Below are positions 44,376-52,968 of a DNA stretch of 64,000 bases, in pieces. Source of the stretch: an uncultured Actinomycetes bacterium (lineage in GTDB: Bacteria; Actinomycetota; Acidimicrobiia; Acidimicrobiales; RAAP-2). Location of the stretch: the NCBI GenBank assembly GCA_903893745.1, contig CAITNF010000009.1, positions 62,001-126,000 on the forward strand. The letters run 5' to 3'. A program made the translations under genes and the position numbers. The notes beneath the pieces were generated by a model. The model was not told where the DNA came from. It saw only the letters and a program-made list of their open reading frames with translations, and did no database searches. Each line of letters opens with the position of its first letter. Position 1 is the first letter of the stretch.

Positions 44376-44885
44376 CTAGTTGCCGGCGAGAATTTCCAGC
44401 TTCGCCAGCGTTTCGGCCATGGACTGCTCGACGGAGTGAACCCCGTTAATCCACGAACCACCTTCGCGCTGAATGATCCAGTCATTCTCGAGCAGGCCAC
44501 AGTCAAATACTTCGCTCACCTGCGTGACGTCGTCACTTTCGGGCGCCAGCACGAAGCCCCAGGAATAGCCCGCCGGTACACCCAGCCTGGCCGCGTCACC
44601 ACCCGCGGTGTCGAGGTCGCCCGGCGCGGGTTGCCAAAAGATCCGGCGGTCCAACTCGAAGTCCACTACGTAGTTGATCATGAGATAGTCGCGACCGAGC
44701 CGGTGCATCTTCATCGTAAAGATGTCACCCACGGCCGTAATTTTCTGGTCGTCAACGACGCCTCGGAGCATGTCGGAACCGTCAAATTCGTGATGACGAC
44801 CGGGACTGGTGAGCAACTCGAAGAGGCGCGCAGCCGGGGCGGCGATTCGTCGCGTTACCTCGACGGTCGTGGCGAACTCACGCAA
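44376..44885 (-). CDS. SRPBCC-family protein
   Basis: START/Bet v1-like protein of 169 residues with a hydrophobic ligand pocket. TTVEVTRRIAAPAARLFELLTSP at the start is the SRPBCC pattern (part: RIAAPAARLFELL), and the long C-terminal helix MAETLAKLEILAGN closes it. Binds a lipid-like or aromatic ligand, or alters ATPase activity; nothing narrows it. Begins one base after mrp, likely co-transcribed with it. Confidence 0.8.
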   Translation of the reverse strand: MREFATTVEVTRRIAAPAARLFELLTSPGRHHEFDGSDMLRGVVDDQKITAVGDIFTMKMHRLGRDYLMINYVVDFELDRRIFWQPAPGDLDTAGGDAARLGVPAGYSWGFVLAPESDDVTQVSEVFDCGLLENDWIIQREGGSWINGVHSVEQSMAETLAKLEILAGN

Positions 44886-44886
44886 A

Positions 44887-45999
44887 TTAGATCAATCGAA
44901 GTTCTTGGCGATAGACCCGAGACGGTCCCTGCGCCGCAATCGTTTTGGCGAGGGCACTAAACGCCAGGGCGGCCTCACTGGAAGGGTTCGTCACGACGAG
45001 GGGGCGACCTTCATCACCACCGGCGCGCAGGGCCACCTCCAGGGGAATCTGCGCGAGCAACGCCACACCCAGTTCTTGGGCTAGTTGCGCCCCGCCCCCG
45101 GCGCCGAAGATTTCGTAGCGGTGCGCGTCATCACCGGTGAACCAACTCATGTTCTCAATCACGCCTCGAACCGCCAACTTCAACTTGCGCGCCGCGTAGG
45201 CCGAGCGCTGCGCGACGCGTTGCGCCGCGGGCTGGGGTGTCGTAACGATGTACATCTCAATTCGCGGGAGGACTTCGGACAGGGTCAGCGCGACGTCGCC
45301 AGTGCCCGGCGGCATATCGATGAGTAAGAAGTCGGGTTCGTCCCACCACGCCTCGGTGACTAACTGTTCGATTGCTTTATGCAACATGGGACCGCGCCAA
45401 ATCACGGGCTGCTCGTCGGGCACGAAGTAGCCCATCGAGACGCAGCGCACGCCGTGCGCGAGCGTCGGGATGACGAGGTCACCCAACACAATGGGATCAT
45501 TCGACGCACCCAACATCTTGGGTAGCGAGAAGCCGTACACGTCGGCGTCGAGTACCCCCACTTGGTAACCGGCCTGAGCCAGGGCAATGGCCAAGTTCAC
45601 CGAGACCGATGACTTACCCACGCCGCCCTTACCCGACGAGATACCGAGCACGCGGGTCTTGGAGGTCTTATCGAGAAAACGAGGGGTCGCTTCGGCGTGG
45701 TTGTGGTCGCCCGGTCCGGGTTGCGCGGTCATCGCACCACGAAGAAAGTTTCGAAGGGCCAGTCGTTCCTCATCGTTCATCACGCGCACGACCACCTCGG
45801 CCCCCGGAACTCGTTCGTCCACGGCCTGTTCGAGGGCGGCGAGATTCGGCCACTGTGCGACCGGCAACACCAGCTCGACGCGCGTGGCTCCGTCGTTCTC
45901 ACGCACCTCACCGAGAAAGCCCAGCTGCTCGAGGGGACGAACGAGCTGGGGTTCAATAATGGCGCCAACCAGTTGGCGAAGGGGTGAAGTATCGGGCAC
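44887..45999 (-). CDS. mrp: Mrp/NBP35-type Fe-S carrier ATPase
   Basis: P-loop ATPase of 370 residues involved in iron-sulfur cluster delivery. N-terminal MIP18/DUF59-like domain (1-90), deviant Walker A GKGGVGKSS, LDADVYGFSLP, LLIDMPPGTGD and VTTPQPAAQRVAQRS. The region after ENMSWF has no CPxC motif; many actinobacterial homologues also lack it. GTG start at 45999 with AAAGGA seven bases upstream. Divergent from the SufR-like regulator, 67 nt between starts, which suggests shared Fe-S control. Confidence 0.92.
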   Translation of the reverse strand: MPDTSPLRQLVGAIIEPQLVRPLEQLGFLGEVRENDGATRVELVLPVAQWPNLAALEQAVDERVPGAEVVVRVMNDEERLALRNFLRGAMTAQPGPGDHNHAEATPRFLDKTSKTRVLGISSGKGGVGKSSVSVNLAIALAQAGYQVGVLDADVYGFSLPKMLGASNDPIVLGDLVIPTLAHGVRCVSMGYFVPDEQPVIWRGPMLHKAIEQLVTEAWWDEPDFLLIDMPPGTGDVALTLSEVLPRIEMYIVTTPQPAAQRVAQRSAYAARKLKLAVRGVIENMSWFTGDDAHRYEIFGAGGGAQLAQELGVALLAQIPLEVALRAGGDEGRPLVVTNPSSEAALAFSALAKTIAAQGPSRVYRQELRLI

Positions 46000-46066
46000 A
46001 GGCTTCCTTTAACGAGACACCCGAGGTTACCGGCGCAGCCGGGTGATTCGCTCCTACACTTTGGTA

Positions 46067-46780
46067 ATGGCTGGAACAACTCGTGAACCCGAACTTGATC
46101 CCGCCCTCTTTACCGCCACCGTAACGAGTCTCGCGCACTCCTTTGGCGACAACACGCGACGAAAGATCTACCTCTACTTACGCGAAAACCCCGGAGCCAC
46201 GGCCACTGAGCTCGCCCGGCACTGCGACGTACACGCCAACGTGGCCCGTCACCATCTCGAGCGATTGACCGAAGGGGGCTACGTCACCTTCGACAACGGC
46301 CACACCACCACCGTGGGACGGCCCGCCAAGCACTACCGGGTCATAGATAATTCCCTGATCATGGATGGCTCCATGCGCCGCGACGCGCTCTTGGTCGCTC
46401 TCTTAGAGATGGCGCTCGAGCGACTAGGACCCGACGCCGCCGAGCTCATGGCTCACGACGTGGGTGTCACCTACGGACGAGCCCTCGGCGCCGCCGTGAC
46501 GCCGAGTGACACCACTCGTTCGGTGAAGACCGCCATGGTCTCTATTGCCGGACTCTTAACCGCGCACGGCTTTGACGCTCGTGTCGAAGATGACGATGAC
46601 GCCCAGTCGGTCGTCGCAGAAAACTGTCCGTTCGGGGCCGCCGCGACCCATCACCCCGTCCTGTGCGCAGTCGATCGAGGTCTGATCGCGGGCATGCTCC
46701 AAGGACTCGGGGCCGAGCGCACGCTCGTTACCCTGACGTCGCGCGCGCGCGGCGACGACACCTGTCGCGCTACCGCCTAA
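46067..46780 (+). CDS. SufR/ArsR-like winged-helix regulator with C-terminal cysteines
   Basis: Transcription factor of 237 residues. N-terminal winged helix (DNTRRKIYLYLRENPGATATELAR in part, ELARHCDVHANVARHHLERL the recognition part), then a helical sensor domain with GVTYGRALG, and a cysteine pair NC-P-F...VL-C spaced C-x12-C, followed 32 residues later by another cysteine. The C-x12-C spacing matches Fe-S-binding SufR proteins. ATG 46067 was taken rather than the GTG at 46043; neither has a strong ribosome binding site. Divergent from mrp, convergent with ccmI. Confidence 0.8.
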   Translation: MAGTTREPELDPALFTATVTSLAHSFGDNTRRKIYLYLRENPGATATELARHCDVHANVARHHLERLTEGGYVTFDNGHTTTVGRPAKHYRVIDNSLIMDGSMRRDALLVALLEMALERLGPDAAELMAHDVGVTYGRALGAAVTPSDTTRSVKTAMVSIAGLLTAHGFDARVEDDDDAQSVVAENCPFGAAATHHPVLCAVDRGLIAGMLQGLGAERTLVTLTSRARGDDTCRATA

Positions 46781-47505
46781 CTCAGCGACAACCGACGAAG
46801 ATAGGGCTGGGCAATTATTCGCTGTGCTGGCGATGGTTGCAGCGTTTTGAAGATTCGAAACTGCGCAACCGCGAGGGCGTGATTGCCCGGAGTCGAGTAC
46901 GCGACAATGGCGTAGTAGAGCCGAGTGCCCGGATCACGCGGCGCCAGAGTGATTGCTCGGCGCAACGTCGCGACCCCCTCGCGCACGAGCGTCACGTTCT
47001 TACTCGTGCTGCCAGCCGAGAAGTCGAGCCAGCCCGTCTGAGTCAGCGCCGTCACGTTGTTGGCGTCGAGGGCGAGTACTTGCTGATAGGCACTGAGCGC
47101 CGTCACGGGATTGCCCTGGGCAATATCGGACTGCGCCTCAATCAGTAACTGGCGAATCTGTTGCACGTGGTCGAGCGTGATTGAACCCGTCGAGGAGTTA
47201 CCGGCCTGACGTGGTGACAGTGCCGACCACAACAACACACTCAGGGCCAGCGCGAAACACGTCAGGGCCAGCGCGAGTAGCCGGCGACGACGAACGCGTC
47301 GAGCGCCTAGTGGTTGGTCGCGGGTCTCATCGCGCAGCGCCTGTAATTGAGCGCGCGCCAGGGCCAGCGCCGTCTGGTCGCGCTGCTCGATAGCGCCAAA
47401 CGCGTCGGCGCCGAGGTCGCCACTGTCGAGTTCTCGACGAGCGTCCAATAGTGACGCTTCGCGCAACGAAATCTCGTCGAGCAACTGTGACTCGTCGCGC
47501 GTCAC
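46777..47505 (-). CDS. ccmI: Cytochrome c maturation TPR protein CcmI
   Basis: Membrane-anchored chaperone for apocytochrome c, 242 residues. The cytoplasmic N-terminus is charged (EISLREASLLDARRELDSGD in part), a single membrane segment follows RRVRRRRLLAL, and the outer part holds TPR repeats (PVTALSAYQQVLALDANN). GTG 47505 overlaps the ccmH stop (GTGA). The last gene of the ccm chain; its stop interlocks with the regulator. Confidence 0.85.
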   Translation of the reverse strand: MTRDESQLLDEISLREASLLDARRELDSGDLGADAFGAIEQRDQTALALARAQLQALRDETRDQPLGARRVRRRRLLALALTCFALALSVLLWSALSPRQAGNSSTGSITLDHVQQIRQLLIEAQSDIAQGNPVTALSAYQQVLALDANNVTALTQTGWLDFSAGSTSKNVTLVREGVATLRRAITLAPRDPGTRLYYAIVAYSTPGNHALAVAQFRIFKTLQPSPAQRIIAQPYLRRLSLS

Positions 47506-47885
47506 CGACGCCTCGCGACGCGCACGCCAATGATCACCAGGAGAAGTACCCCCGCCACCGGCACCAGCCACAGCACCACACCCAAACCTGACGTTGAAGG
47601 GCTCAACAGAATGCTCGCCCCGTAGGTCGACTCGAGCGACGTGATGATGGCGCTGTCTGATTGACCGGCCTTCACCTTTCGCTCAATCTCGTGGCGTACC
47701 GCAATCGCCGAGGTCGCGTTGCTCTGGGCGACTGAGAGACCCTCACACGAGGGACAGCGAATCAGCGTTTCGAGGTGTGCAACGCGCTGAACGTAGGTCG
47801 TCGCGTGCGGCGACGTCACGACGACCAATGCCGCGACCGCCACCAACGCAACGAGCCAGAGTCGAAAGGAGCGCACTATGTTCAC
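47502..47885 (-). CDS. ccmH: Cytochrome c maturation thiol oxidoreductase CcmH
   Basis: Membrane thioreductase for apocytochrome c, 127 residues. It has an N-terminal membrane segment or signal, the hallmark C44-x2-C47 in LIRCPSCEGLSVAQSNA, and a second membrane segment (VVLWLVPVAGVLLLVIIGV) at the end, as in full CcmH. GTG start at 47885 overlaps the ccmG stop. Confidence 0.93.
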   Translation of the reverse strand: MNIVRSFRLWLVALVAVAALVVVTSPHATTYVQRVAHLETLIRCPSCEGLSVAQSNATSAIAVRHEIERKVKAGQSDSAIITSLESTYGASILLSPSTSGLGVVLWLVPVAGVLLLVIIGVRVARRR

Positions 47886-48412
47886 GAGCGCACCTTGGCG
47901 ACGACCGCGCTGAGTTGAGCGGCGCTCACGGGACCGAGCAGCGTCACTGCGACGCGACCGTGACGATCAATGACGAAGGTGGTCGGCGGCGACGTCACCC
48001 CGTAGGCGTTGGCCAGTTGGCCGCCGGGATCAACGATGGACGGATAGAGCGAGCCGTAATGCGCCGCGAATCTCTTAGCGCTGGCTAGCGAATCATTGAA
48101 CACCACGCCCACCAGTTGCGCACCACTCGATCGGGCCTGCCACGAAAATGTTGACAGTTCGGGTGCTTCGCCCACGCACGGTGCACACCACGACGCCCAG
48201 AAGTTCACGACGACCACGTGGCCCCGGTGACCAGCGAGATTGAACTGTCCCCCGCCCAACTGCGTTCCACGCAGGGTGGGCGCTGAGCGTCCGAGTAACG
48301 GGCTCGGAGCACTCGACGCTTCAGACACTGGGTGGCGAGTGGCGAGTAAAAGCGAGAGCGCAGCAATTCCCACGAGAGCAACGAGGGCGGACACGAGCAC
48401 GGTGCGCTTCAT
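47882..48412 (-). CDS. ccmG: Cytochrome c maturation thioredoxin CcmG/DsbE
   Basis: Membrane-tethered thioredoxin, 176 residues, that reduces apocytochrome c or CcmH. Signal anchor at residues 4-24, active site C76-A-P-C79 in FWASWCAPCVGEAP, and the TSPPTTFVID cis-proline region. ATG 48412 overlaps the ccmF stop by 4 nt, and the end overlaps ccmH likewise. Confidence 0.92.
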   Translation of the reverse strand: MKRTVLVSALVALVGIAALSLLLATRHPVSEASSAPSPLLGRSAPTLRGTQLGGGQFNLAGHRGHVVVVNFWASWCAPCVGEAPELSTFSWQARSSGAQLVGVVFNDSLASAKRFAAHYGSLYPSIVDPGGQLANAYGVTSPPTTFVIDRHGRVAVTLLGPVSAAQLSAVVAKVRS

Positions 48413-50370
48413 GAGCCGACCTCACTCGAGTAGCGACGCCGCGAGAACGACGCCACCGCACCAACACCAATGACCAGTCCGCCAATCCACAGCCACGCGA
48501 GTAGCGGCTCCACGGTCACGCCGAGCACGACTGAACCGGCGGGCAAATTCGACTGCACCTGAGCGCCCGAAGTAGATCCGTTGCCGCCCACCGCGTCAAA
48601 GGTCACGTAGACGTCGCGCAGGGAGTTGGAATCGATTGCCGGGGTCCCGACACTCTGTGAGTTACGACCATTAAACGTCGTTATCGCGGGACGAAGTAGG
48701 TGCCCATCCACGCGCACCAGTAGCTGGGTCGCGGACTCGAGCGAATTCTTCACGTGGTGAAAACCGCCAAACCACACGAGCTGACCGTCAACGATGGTGC
48801 GCTGCCCGACCGCCAGGGTCACCTCGTTGCGTGACGCGTAGGTGGTTGAGGTGACAATACCGAGGGCCAAAATGACGACCCCAAGGTGGACAATCATTCC
48901 GCCCGTGCTCGGCGAGCGCCAGGCCTGGGTCCACGAACCGCGTCGATGCGCACTCACCACGACCCCGCGAAGCGTACGCAGGGCCGCCCCACTCGCCAGC
49001 ACCGCGAGCAGGCAGGCTCCTAGTTCCGCCGGACGACGTACCCCCGCCGTGACGAGCACGACGACCACCACGAGTGCCACCCACGCACTGGTGCGCAGTC
49101 GACTCCACAGCACGTCCGCATCGGCCGTGCGCCAACCAATCAGTGGCGCCAGCGACATCAACCCGAGCAGTCCCAAACTAAGTGGAGCCGCCACCGAAGC
49201 GAAGTAGGGCGTGCCCACCGTGACCTGGCCGCCGTTCACCGCTTCGTAGAGCAGCGGAAAGACCGTACCGAGCAAAACCACAATCGCGAAGCCCACAAAG
49301 AGCACGTTGTTGGCGACGAAGAGTCCCTCACGAGAGAACGGGTGGTCAATACCAACTGGTGAACGCAGGCGATCACCGCGCCAGGCGATAAGCCCCACCC
49401 CCAAACCCACCGTCACAAAGAAGAAACCAATCAGGATTGGACCCAGCGTGCTCGATGAAAAGGCGTGCACGCTTTGCAAGACACCCGAACGAGTGAAGAA
49501 TGTCCCGAGCACGGTCAGCGCGAAGGTGGCAATGGCGAGCGAGAGATTCCAGATCCGAAAGAGTCCACGTCGGTCCTGGACCACGACCGAGTGAATGTAG
49601 GCCGTCGCCGTCAGCCACGGCAACAGCGCCGCGTTCTCGACGGGGTCCCAACCCCAAAAGCCGCCCCAGCCGAGGACCTGGTAGCTCCACCAGGCGCCCA
49701 ACACGATGCCCACTGACAGCGCGCCCCACGCGAGCACGGTCCAGCGCCGCTGCTCGAGTGGCCAGCGGTCGTGCACGCGGCCAGTGATCAGCATCGCGAC
49801 CGCAAAAGCGAAGGGCACGCTAAAGCCAACAAAGCCCGTGTAGAGCAGCGGCGGATGCATGGCCACGAGTGGGTTGTCCTGCAAGAGGGCGTTGGGTCCA
49901 GCTCCCTGGAGCACTTTGGCCGAGTTGCGCAAAAAGGGATCGGCCGGACCCATCATGAGGAACGTGAAGAAGGCAATAATACTGAGCAGTACGGTCGTCG
50001 CCCAGCCCACCACTGCGTCGCTCGCCTCACGCCGGTAGTAGAGCGCCACTGCGAGCGTCAGCGCGCCGAGCAAGAGCGACCAGAGCAAGAGTGAACCCTC
50101 GAGGGCCGACCACATTCCGGTAATCGAATAGAGCAGGGGCGTAAAGGTCGCGTTATTTTCGGCCACGTAGGCCATAGAGAAGTCGTGCGTGATAAGCGCC
50201 ACTTGCATCACCGCGACCGCAGCCGCAATGCCCGCCAACGACACGCTCGTCCACAACACGGCGTGGGCCCGACGCGCCGTACGACGCGCAATAATTTGAT
50301 TCGTTATTCCCCCGATGGCGCCCGCGAATGCAACGTAGAGCGTCAGACGGCCGAGCCAAGTGAGAATCAT
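48409..50370 (-). CDS. ccmF: Cytochrome c haem lyase subunit CcmF
   Basis: Integral membrane protein of 653 residues with about fifteen membrane segments, attaching haem to apocytochrome c. The haem-handling motif GWGGFWGWDPVENAALLPWL and nearby histidines (TAYIHSVVVQDRRG) are intact, and LGTFFTRSGVLQSVHAF is typical. ATG start at 50370 overlaps ccmE by 4 nt. Confidence 0.95.
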   Translation of the reverse strand: MILTWLGRLTLYVAFAGAIGGITNQIIARRTARRAHAVLWTSVSLAGIAAAVAVMQVALITHDFSMAYVAENNATFTPLLYSITGMWSALEGSLLLWSLLLGALTLAVALYYRREASDAVVGWATTVLLSIIAFFTFLMMGPADPFLRNSAKVLQGAGPNALLQDNPLVAMHPPLLYTGFVGFSVPFAFAVAMLITGRVHDRWPLEQRRWTVLAWGALSVGIVLGAWWSYQVLGWGGFWGWDPVENAALLPWLTATAYIHSVVVQDRRGLFRIWNLSLAIATFALTVLGTFFTRSGVLQSVHAFSSSTLGPILIGFFFVTVGLGVGLIAWRGDRLRSPVGIDHPFSREGLFVANNVLFVGFAIVVLLGTVFPLLYEAVNGGQVTVGTPYFASVAAPLSLGLLGLMSLAPLIGWRTADADVLWSRLRTSAWVALVVVVVLVTAGVRRPAELGACLLAVLASGAALRTLRGVVVSAHRRGSWTQAWRSPSTGGMIVHLGVVILALGIVTSTTYASRNEVTLAVGQRTIVDGQLVWFGGFHHVKNSLESATQLLVRVDGHLLRPAITTFNGRNSQSVGTPAIDSNSLRDVYVTFDAVGGNGSTSGAQVQSNLPAGSVVLGVTVEPLLAWLWIGGLVIGVGAVASFSRRRYSSEVGS

Positions 50371-50852
50371 CGAGTCGTTCCGTTGGGCGCCTTCACCCGG
50401 GTGGGGTGCTGGGCGATATAACTCGCGGTGTGCTTCACCAAGATTTGCGAACCCTGAAAGACGAGGGAATGCTGGTTCGAAAAGTGGCCCACGACGACGA
50501 CGGGAATGTTCGCCTGAAAGAGTTGGGGTGGGGTTCCTTTTGAGTCAACAGTGACGTAGCGCGAGTGCCCGCCCGCCAGCACGAAGGATGCGCCACTCGC
50601 GGTGCGCACAATGGTGTGTGCCTTGACGACCCCCTCAAGCCGAATCTCGGAGGTGCCAATGGACTGACGCGACGCGAGTGCTTCGTCGACGGTTTTGAAG
50701 TAGTTGAGCGAGTGCAAAATCCCTTGACTCAGTAGCAACACCACCACTAGCCCCAGTACTACCAGCACGAGAATTGATCGGCGACGACTTCGATTCCGTG
50801 ATGGCGGCGGGGCAACGGGTGAGAGATCGAGCGTGGGCTCAGTGGTGGTCAC
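50367..50852 (-). CDS. ccmE: Cytochrome c maturation haem chaperone CcmE
   Basis: Membrane-anchored haem shuttle, 161 residues. Anchor near residues 27-45, then a beta-barrel OB-fold. The covalent haem site is H141-x3-Y145 (KHTASY), matching the common histidine type rather than the cysteine variant of some archaea and Gram-positives. GTG 50852 with GAGG five bases upstream is preferred over the longer ORF, and it overlaps the end of ccmD by 14 nt. Confidence 0.9.
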   Translation of the reverse strand: MTTTEPTLDLSPVAPPPSRNRSRRRSILVLVVLGLVVVLLLSQGILHSLNYFKTVDEALASRQSIGTSEIRLEGVVKAHTIVRTASGASFVLAGGHSRYVTVDSKGTPPQLFQANIPVVVVGHFSNQHSLVFQGSQILVKHTASYIAQHPTRVKAPNGTTR

Positions 50853-50934
50853 GACGTCCTCGCCACCAGATTGACAGAGCGTAGAGCGCGAGTCCCCCAA
50901 AGGCGAATACGTAACCTGCGGCGACGTAGCCCAT
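50839..50934 (-). CDS. ccmD: Cytochrome c maturation small membrane protein CcmD
   Basis: A 31-residue protein, too short for routine gene calling, consisting of one membrane helix and a basic tail (MGYVAAGYVFAFGG, then SIWWRGRRDHH). CcmD in other bacteria is similar in size and layout and stabilises the CcmC-CcmE complex. The ATG shares one base with the ccmC stop (TAATG) and the 3' end overlaps ccmE, exactly where ccmD is expected. Confidence 0.85.
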   Translation of the reverse strand: MGYVAAGYVFAFGGLALYALSIWWRGRRDHH

Positions 50935-51653
50935 TAGTGAGCACCCTCGCGACGACGCTGTTCGAGGGCCACACTGAGTGACGAGGTCTGACTCACCGTG
51001 CGCTGTTCTTCGAGTCGATAACGAGCGCGCAAGAGCCAGACAAAGAGCAGCGTGAAGGCGACGAAACTTAACAGCAACGTCCAGGCCATTGAGCCGTGAA
51101 TCTTGAGTGAGCGATTAGCGGTAAAGACGGTGGCTCCTTGGTGCAACGTTTTCCACCACAACACCGAGAAGTGAATGATCGGTACATTAATTGCGGACAG
51201 CACCGCAAAGACCGCGCTGCGTCGTGCGCGCAGCGTGGGGTCATCGTTGGCTCGACGAAGCGCCAAGTAACCCACGGCCAGAACCCCAAGAATGGCCGAC
51301 GACGTGAGTCGAGCGTCCCAGGCCCACCAGACGCCCCACGTTGGTCGACCCCAGATTGAACCGGTGATCAACGTCAACACGATGAAGACGAGACTTACTT
51401 CCATGGCGCAGTGGGCCACTTGGTCGGCGACCAGTGAACGAGTGCGGCGCCAGAGATAGAGAATGCTGGCAACCGTGGCCGTACCAAAAGAGAGGTAGAG
51501 CGCCACCCACGCAATGGCCGGGTGCACGTAGACCAGACGCGCCAGGTCGCCCTGAGTGCGATCGGGCGGCGTGACCACGAGACCCATCCAGACGGTGAGC
51601 GCGAGACTCACCAACGTGAGGGGTCCGAGTAAGCGTTGGGAGAGTAGTTTCAT
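50934..51653 (-). CDS. ccmC: Cytochrome c maturation haem exporter subunit CcmC
   Basis: Membrane protein of 239 residues with six membrane segments, loading haem onto CcmE. The tryptophan-rich motif WGVWWAWDARLTS and flanking histidines (VHPAIAWVALY, IIHFSVLWWKTLHQG) are intact. ATG 51653 has GGAGG seven bases upstream and overlaps ccmB's TGA; the longer ORF is a shadow of ccmB. Confidence 0.94.
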   Translation of the reverse strand: MKLLSQRLLGPLTLVSLALTVWMGLVVTPPDRTQGDLARLVYVHPAIAWVALYLSFGTATVASILYLWRRTRSLVADQVAHCAMEVSLVFIVLTLITGSIWGRPTWGVWWAWDARLTSSAILGVLAVGYLALRRANDDPTLRARRSAVFAVLSAINVPIIHFSVLWWKTLHQGATVFTANRSLKIHGSMAWTLLLSFVAFTLLFVWLLRARYRLEEQRTVSQTSSLSVALEQRRREGAH

Positions 51654-52312
51654 CACGATTCCTCCAGTACACCGTAAAGGAGAATGCCCGCCGATAGGTA
51701 CGCAACCAACGCGACCGTAACAATGAGCCACCATTCCCAGACCCCGCCACCATTGAGTGCGGCGCGAAATGAACGCTCACCGGCGATTAAGAGGGGGGCA
51801 AAGGCGGGCAGGGCCAGCACCGGCAACAAGGTTCCGGCTCCGCTATCGCCCGCGGTCAGCGCCCCGTAAATTGTGCCCACCGCCGCGAGGGCGCCGAGCG
51901 TCACGATAATGCTCGGTAGAGCTTTCACGGTGCCGTGCAGTGAGGTGTGCAACAAGAGCACCGATCCCGCGAGCAACACCAGTCCAGTAATCCAGAGTTC
52001 GATGGCCAGCGCCAGCGCCTTACCAAGAAAGACACCCGCGGGGTCGAGTCCGAGCGTCGCGACCGACGAGCGAGTGCCGGCCGTGCGCTCAATGGCGTGG
52101 CTGCGCGTGATCATAAGCAGCGTGACCAACAGCGTGACCAGATAGAAGAGACCCGGTCCCGCCGTCGCTCGACTTACTCCCACAGGACCGAGGGCCAGTC
52201 CACAGAGCACCAGCGCAATCACGCCAAACGGCACCACCTGCCACAACAGCACCCGACTGCGTCGTTCAATCCGCAGGTCCTTGCCGGCCACGAGTAGCGC
52301 AGTGCGAATCAC
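51653..52312 (-). CDS. ccmB: Cytochrome c maturation ABC permease CcmB
   Basis: Transmembrane subunit of the CcmAB ATPase, 219 residues with six membrane segments, and the opening FGVIALVLCGLALGPVG region typical of CcmB. It uses CcmA's ATP hydrolysis to release holo-CcmE. GTG start at 52312 overlaps the ccmA stop by 4 nt. Confidence 0.92.
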   Translation of the reverse strand: MIRTALLVAGKDLRIERRSRVLLWQVVPFGVIALVLCGLALGPVGVSRATAGPGLFYLVTLLVTLLMITRSHAIERTAGTRSSVATLGLDPAGVFLGKALALAIELWITGLVLLAGSVLLLHTSLHGTVKALPSIIVTLGALAAVGTIYGALTAGDSGAGTLLPVLALPAFAPLLIAGERSFRAALNGGGVWEWWLIVTVALVAYLSAGILLYGVLEES

Positions 52313-52968
52313 GTTGGCACCACGCGGCCACCGGCCAAGTGCACCCCTATGGGGTTCAACGTTGGGCTACGCAATGGATCGTGCGCGCTCACGACGACCG
52401 TGGCTCCACTCGCCAGTACTTCACTGAGAAGTTCGTCAAAGAAGGTTCGCCCCTCGTCGTCGAGCGACGCGTACGGCTCGTCCAGGAGCCACAGTTCGGG
52501 TCGACGAAGCACGAGCCACGCCAGACCAAGTCGGCGACGCTGGCCCGCGCTGAGTTGTTTGGTGGTCGTATCGAGCCGTCCTTCGAGTGCGACGCGCGCC
52601 GCAACCACCTCGACTTGACTTACGGGTCTCGAAAGTGCGCGCGCGGCGAAGACCAAATTTTCGCGCACGGTCAGTTCGTCGTAGAACGAACCCTCGTGAC
52701 CGAGCCAACCAACGCGGCGGCGTAACTGGCGCCGATCACCACTGCGCAGATCAACGCCCGCCACTTGCGCGCGACCACTCGTGAGCGGCACGAGTCCCGC
52801 GAGTAGCTGCAACAGACTGGTCTTACCCGCCCCATTAGTACCCGTGACTAACGTGAGCGTGCCCGCGGCGATGTCGAGATCGACCCCACTTAACAGCGGA
52901 AAGCCGTGGCGCACGACGACGGCGTCGCGCAGCGAAGCAACAACGTTCGAAGGTGGCGAGTTTGTCAA
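52309..52968 (-). CDS. ccmA: Cytochrome c maturation ABC ATPase CcmA
   Basis: ATP-binding subunit, 219 residues. Walker [10 protein letters not shown], signature [12 protein letters not shown] and Walker [16 protein letters not shown] are present. The start is a TTG at 52968 overlapping the gmd stop (TTGA), so its expression probably depends on translation of gmd. No other in-frame start with a ribosome binding site is obvious. Confidence 0.92.
   Translation of the reverse strand: MTNSPPSNVVASLRDAVVVRHGFPLLSGVDLDIAAGTLTLVTGTNGAGKTSLLQLLAGLVPLTSGRAQVAGVDLRSGDRRQLRRRVGWLGHEGSFYDELTVRENLVFAARALSRPVSQVEVVAARVALEGRLDTTTKQLSAGQRRRLGLAWLVLRRPELWLLDEPYASLDDEGRTFFDELLSEVLASGATVVVSAHDPLRSPTLNPIGVHLAGGRVVPT

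Noticed and set aside
45000-45999. Missing CPxC motif in Mrp as evidence of inactivation
   Set aside because: All nucleotide-binding motifs are intact and many actinobacterial Mrp proteins lack this motif.
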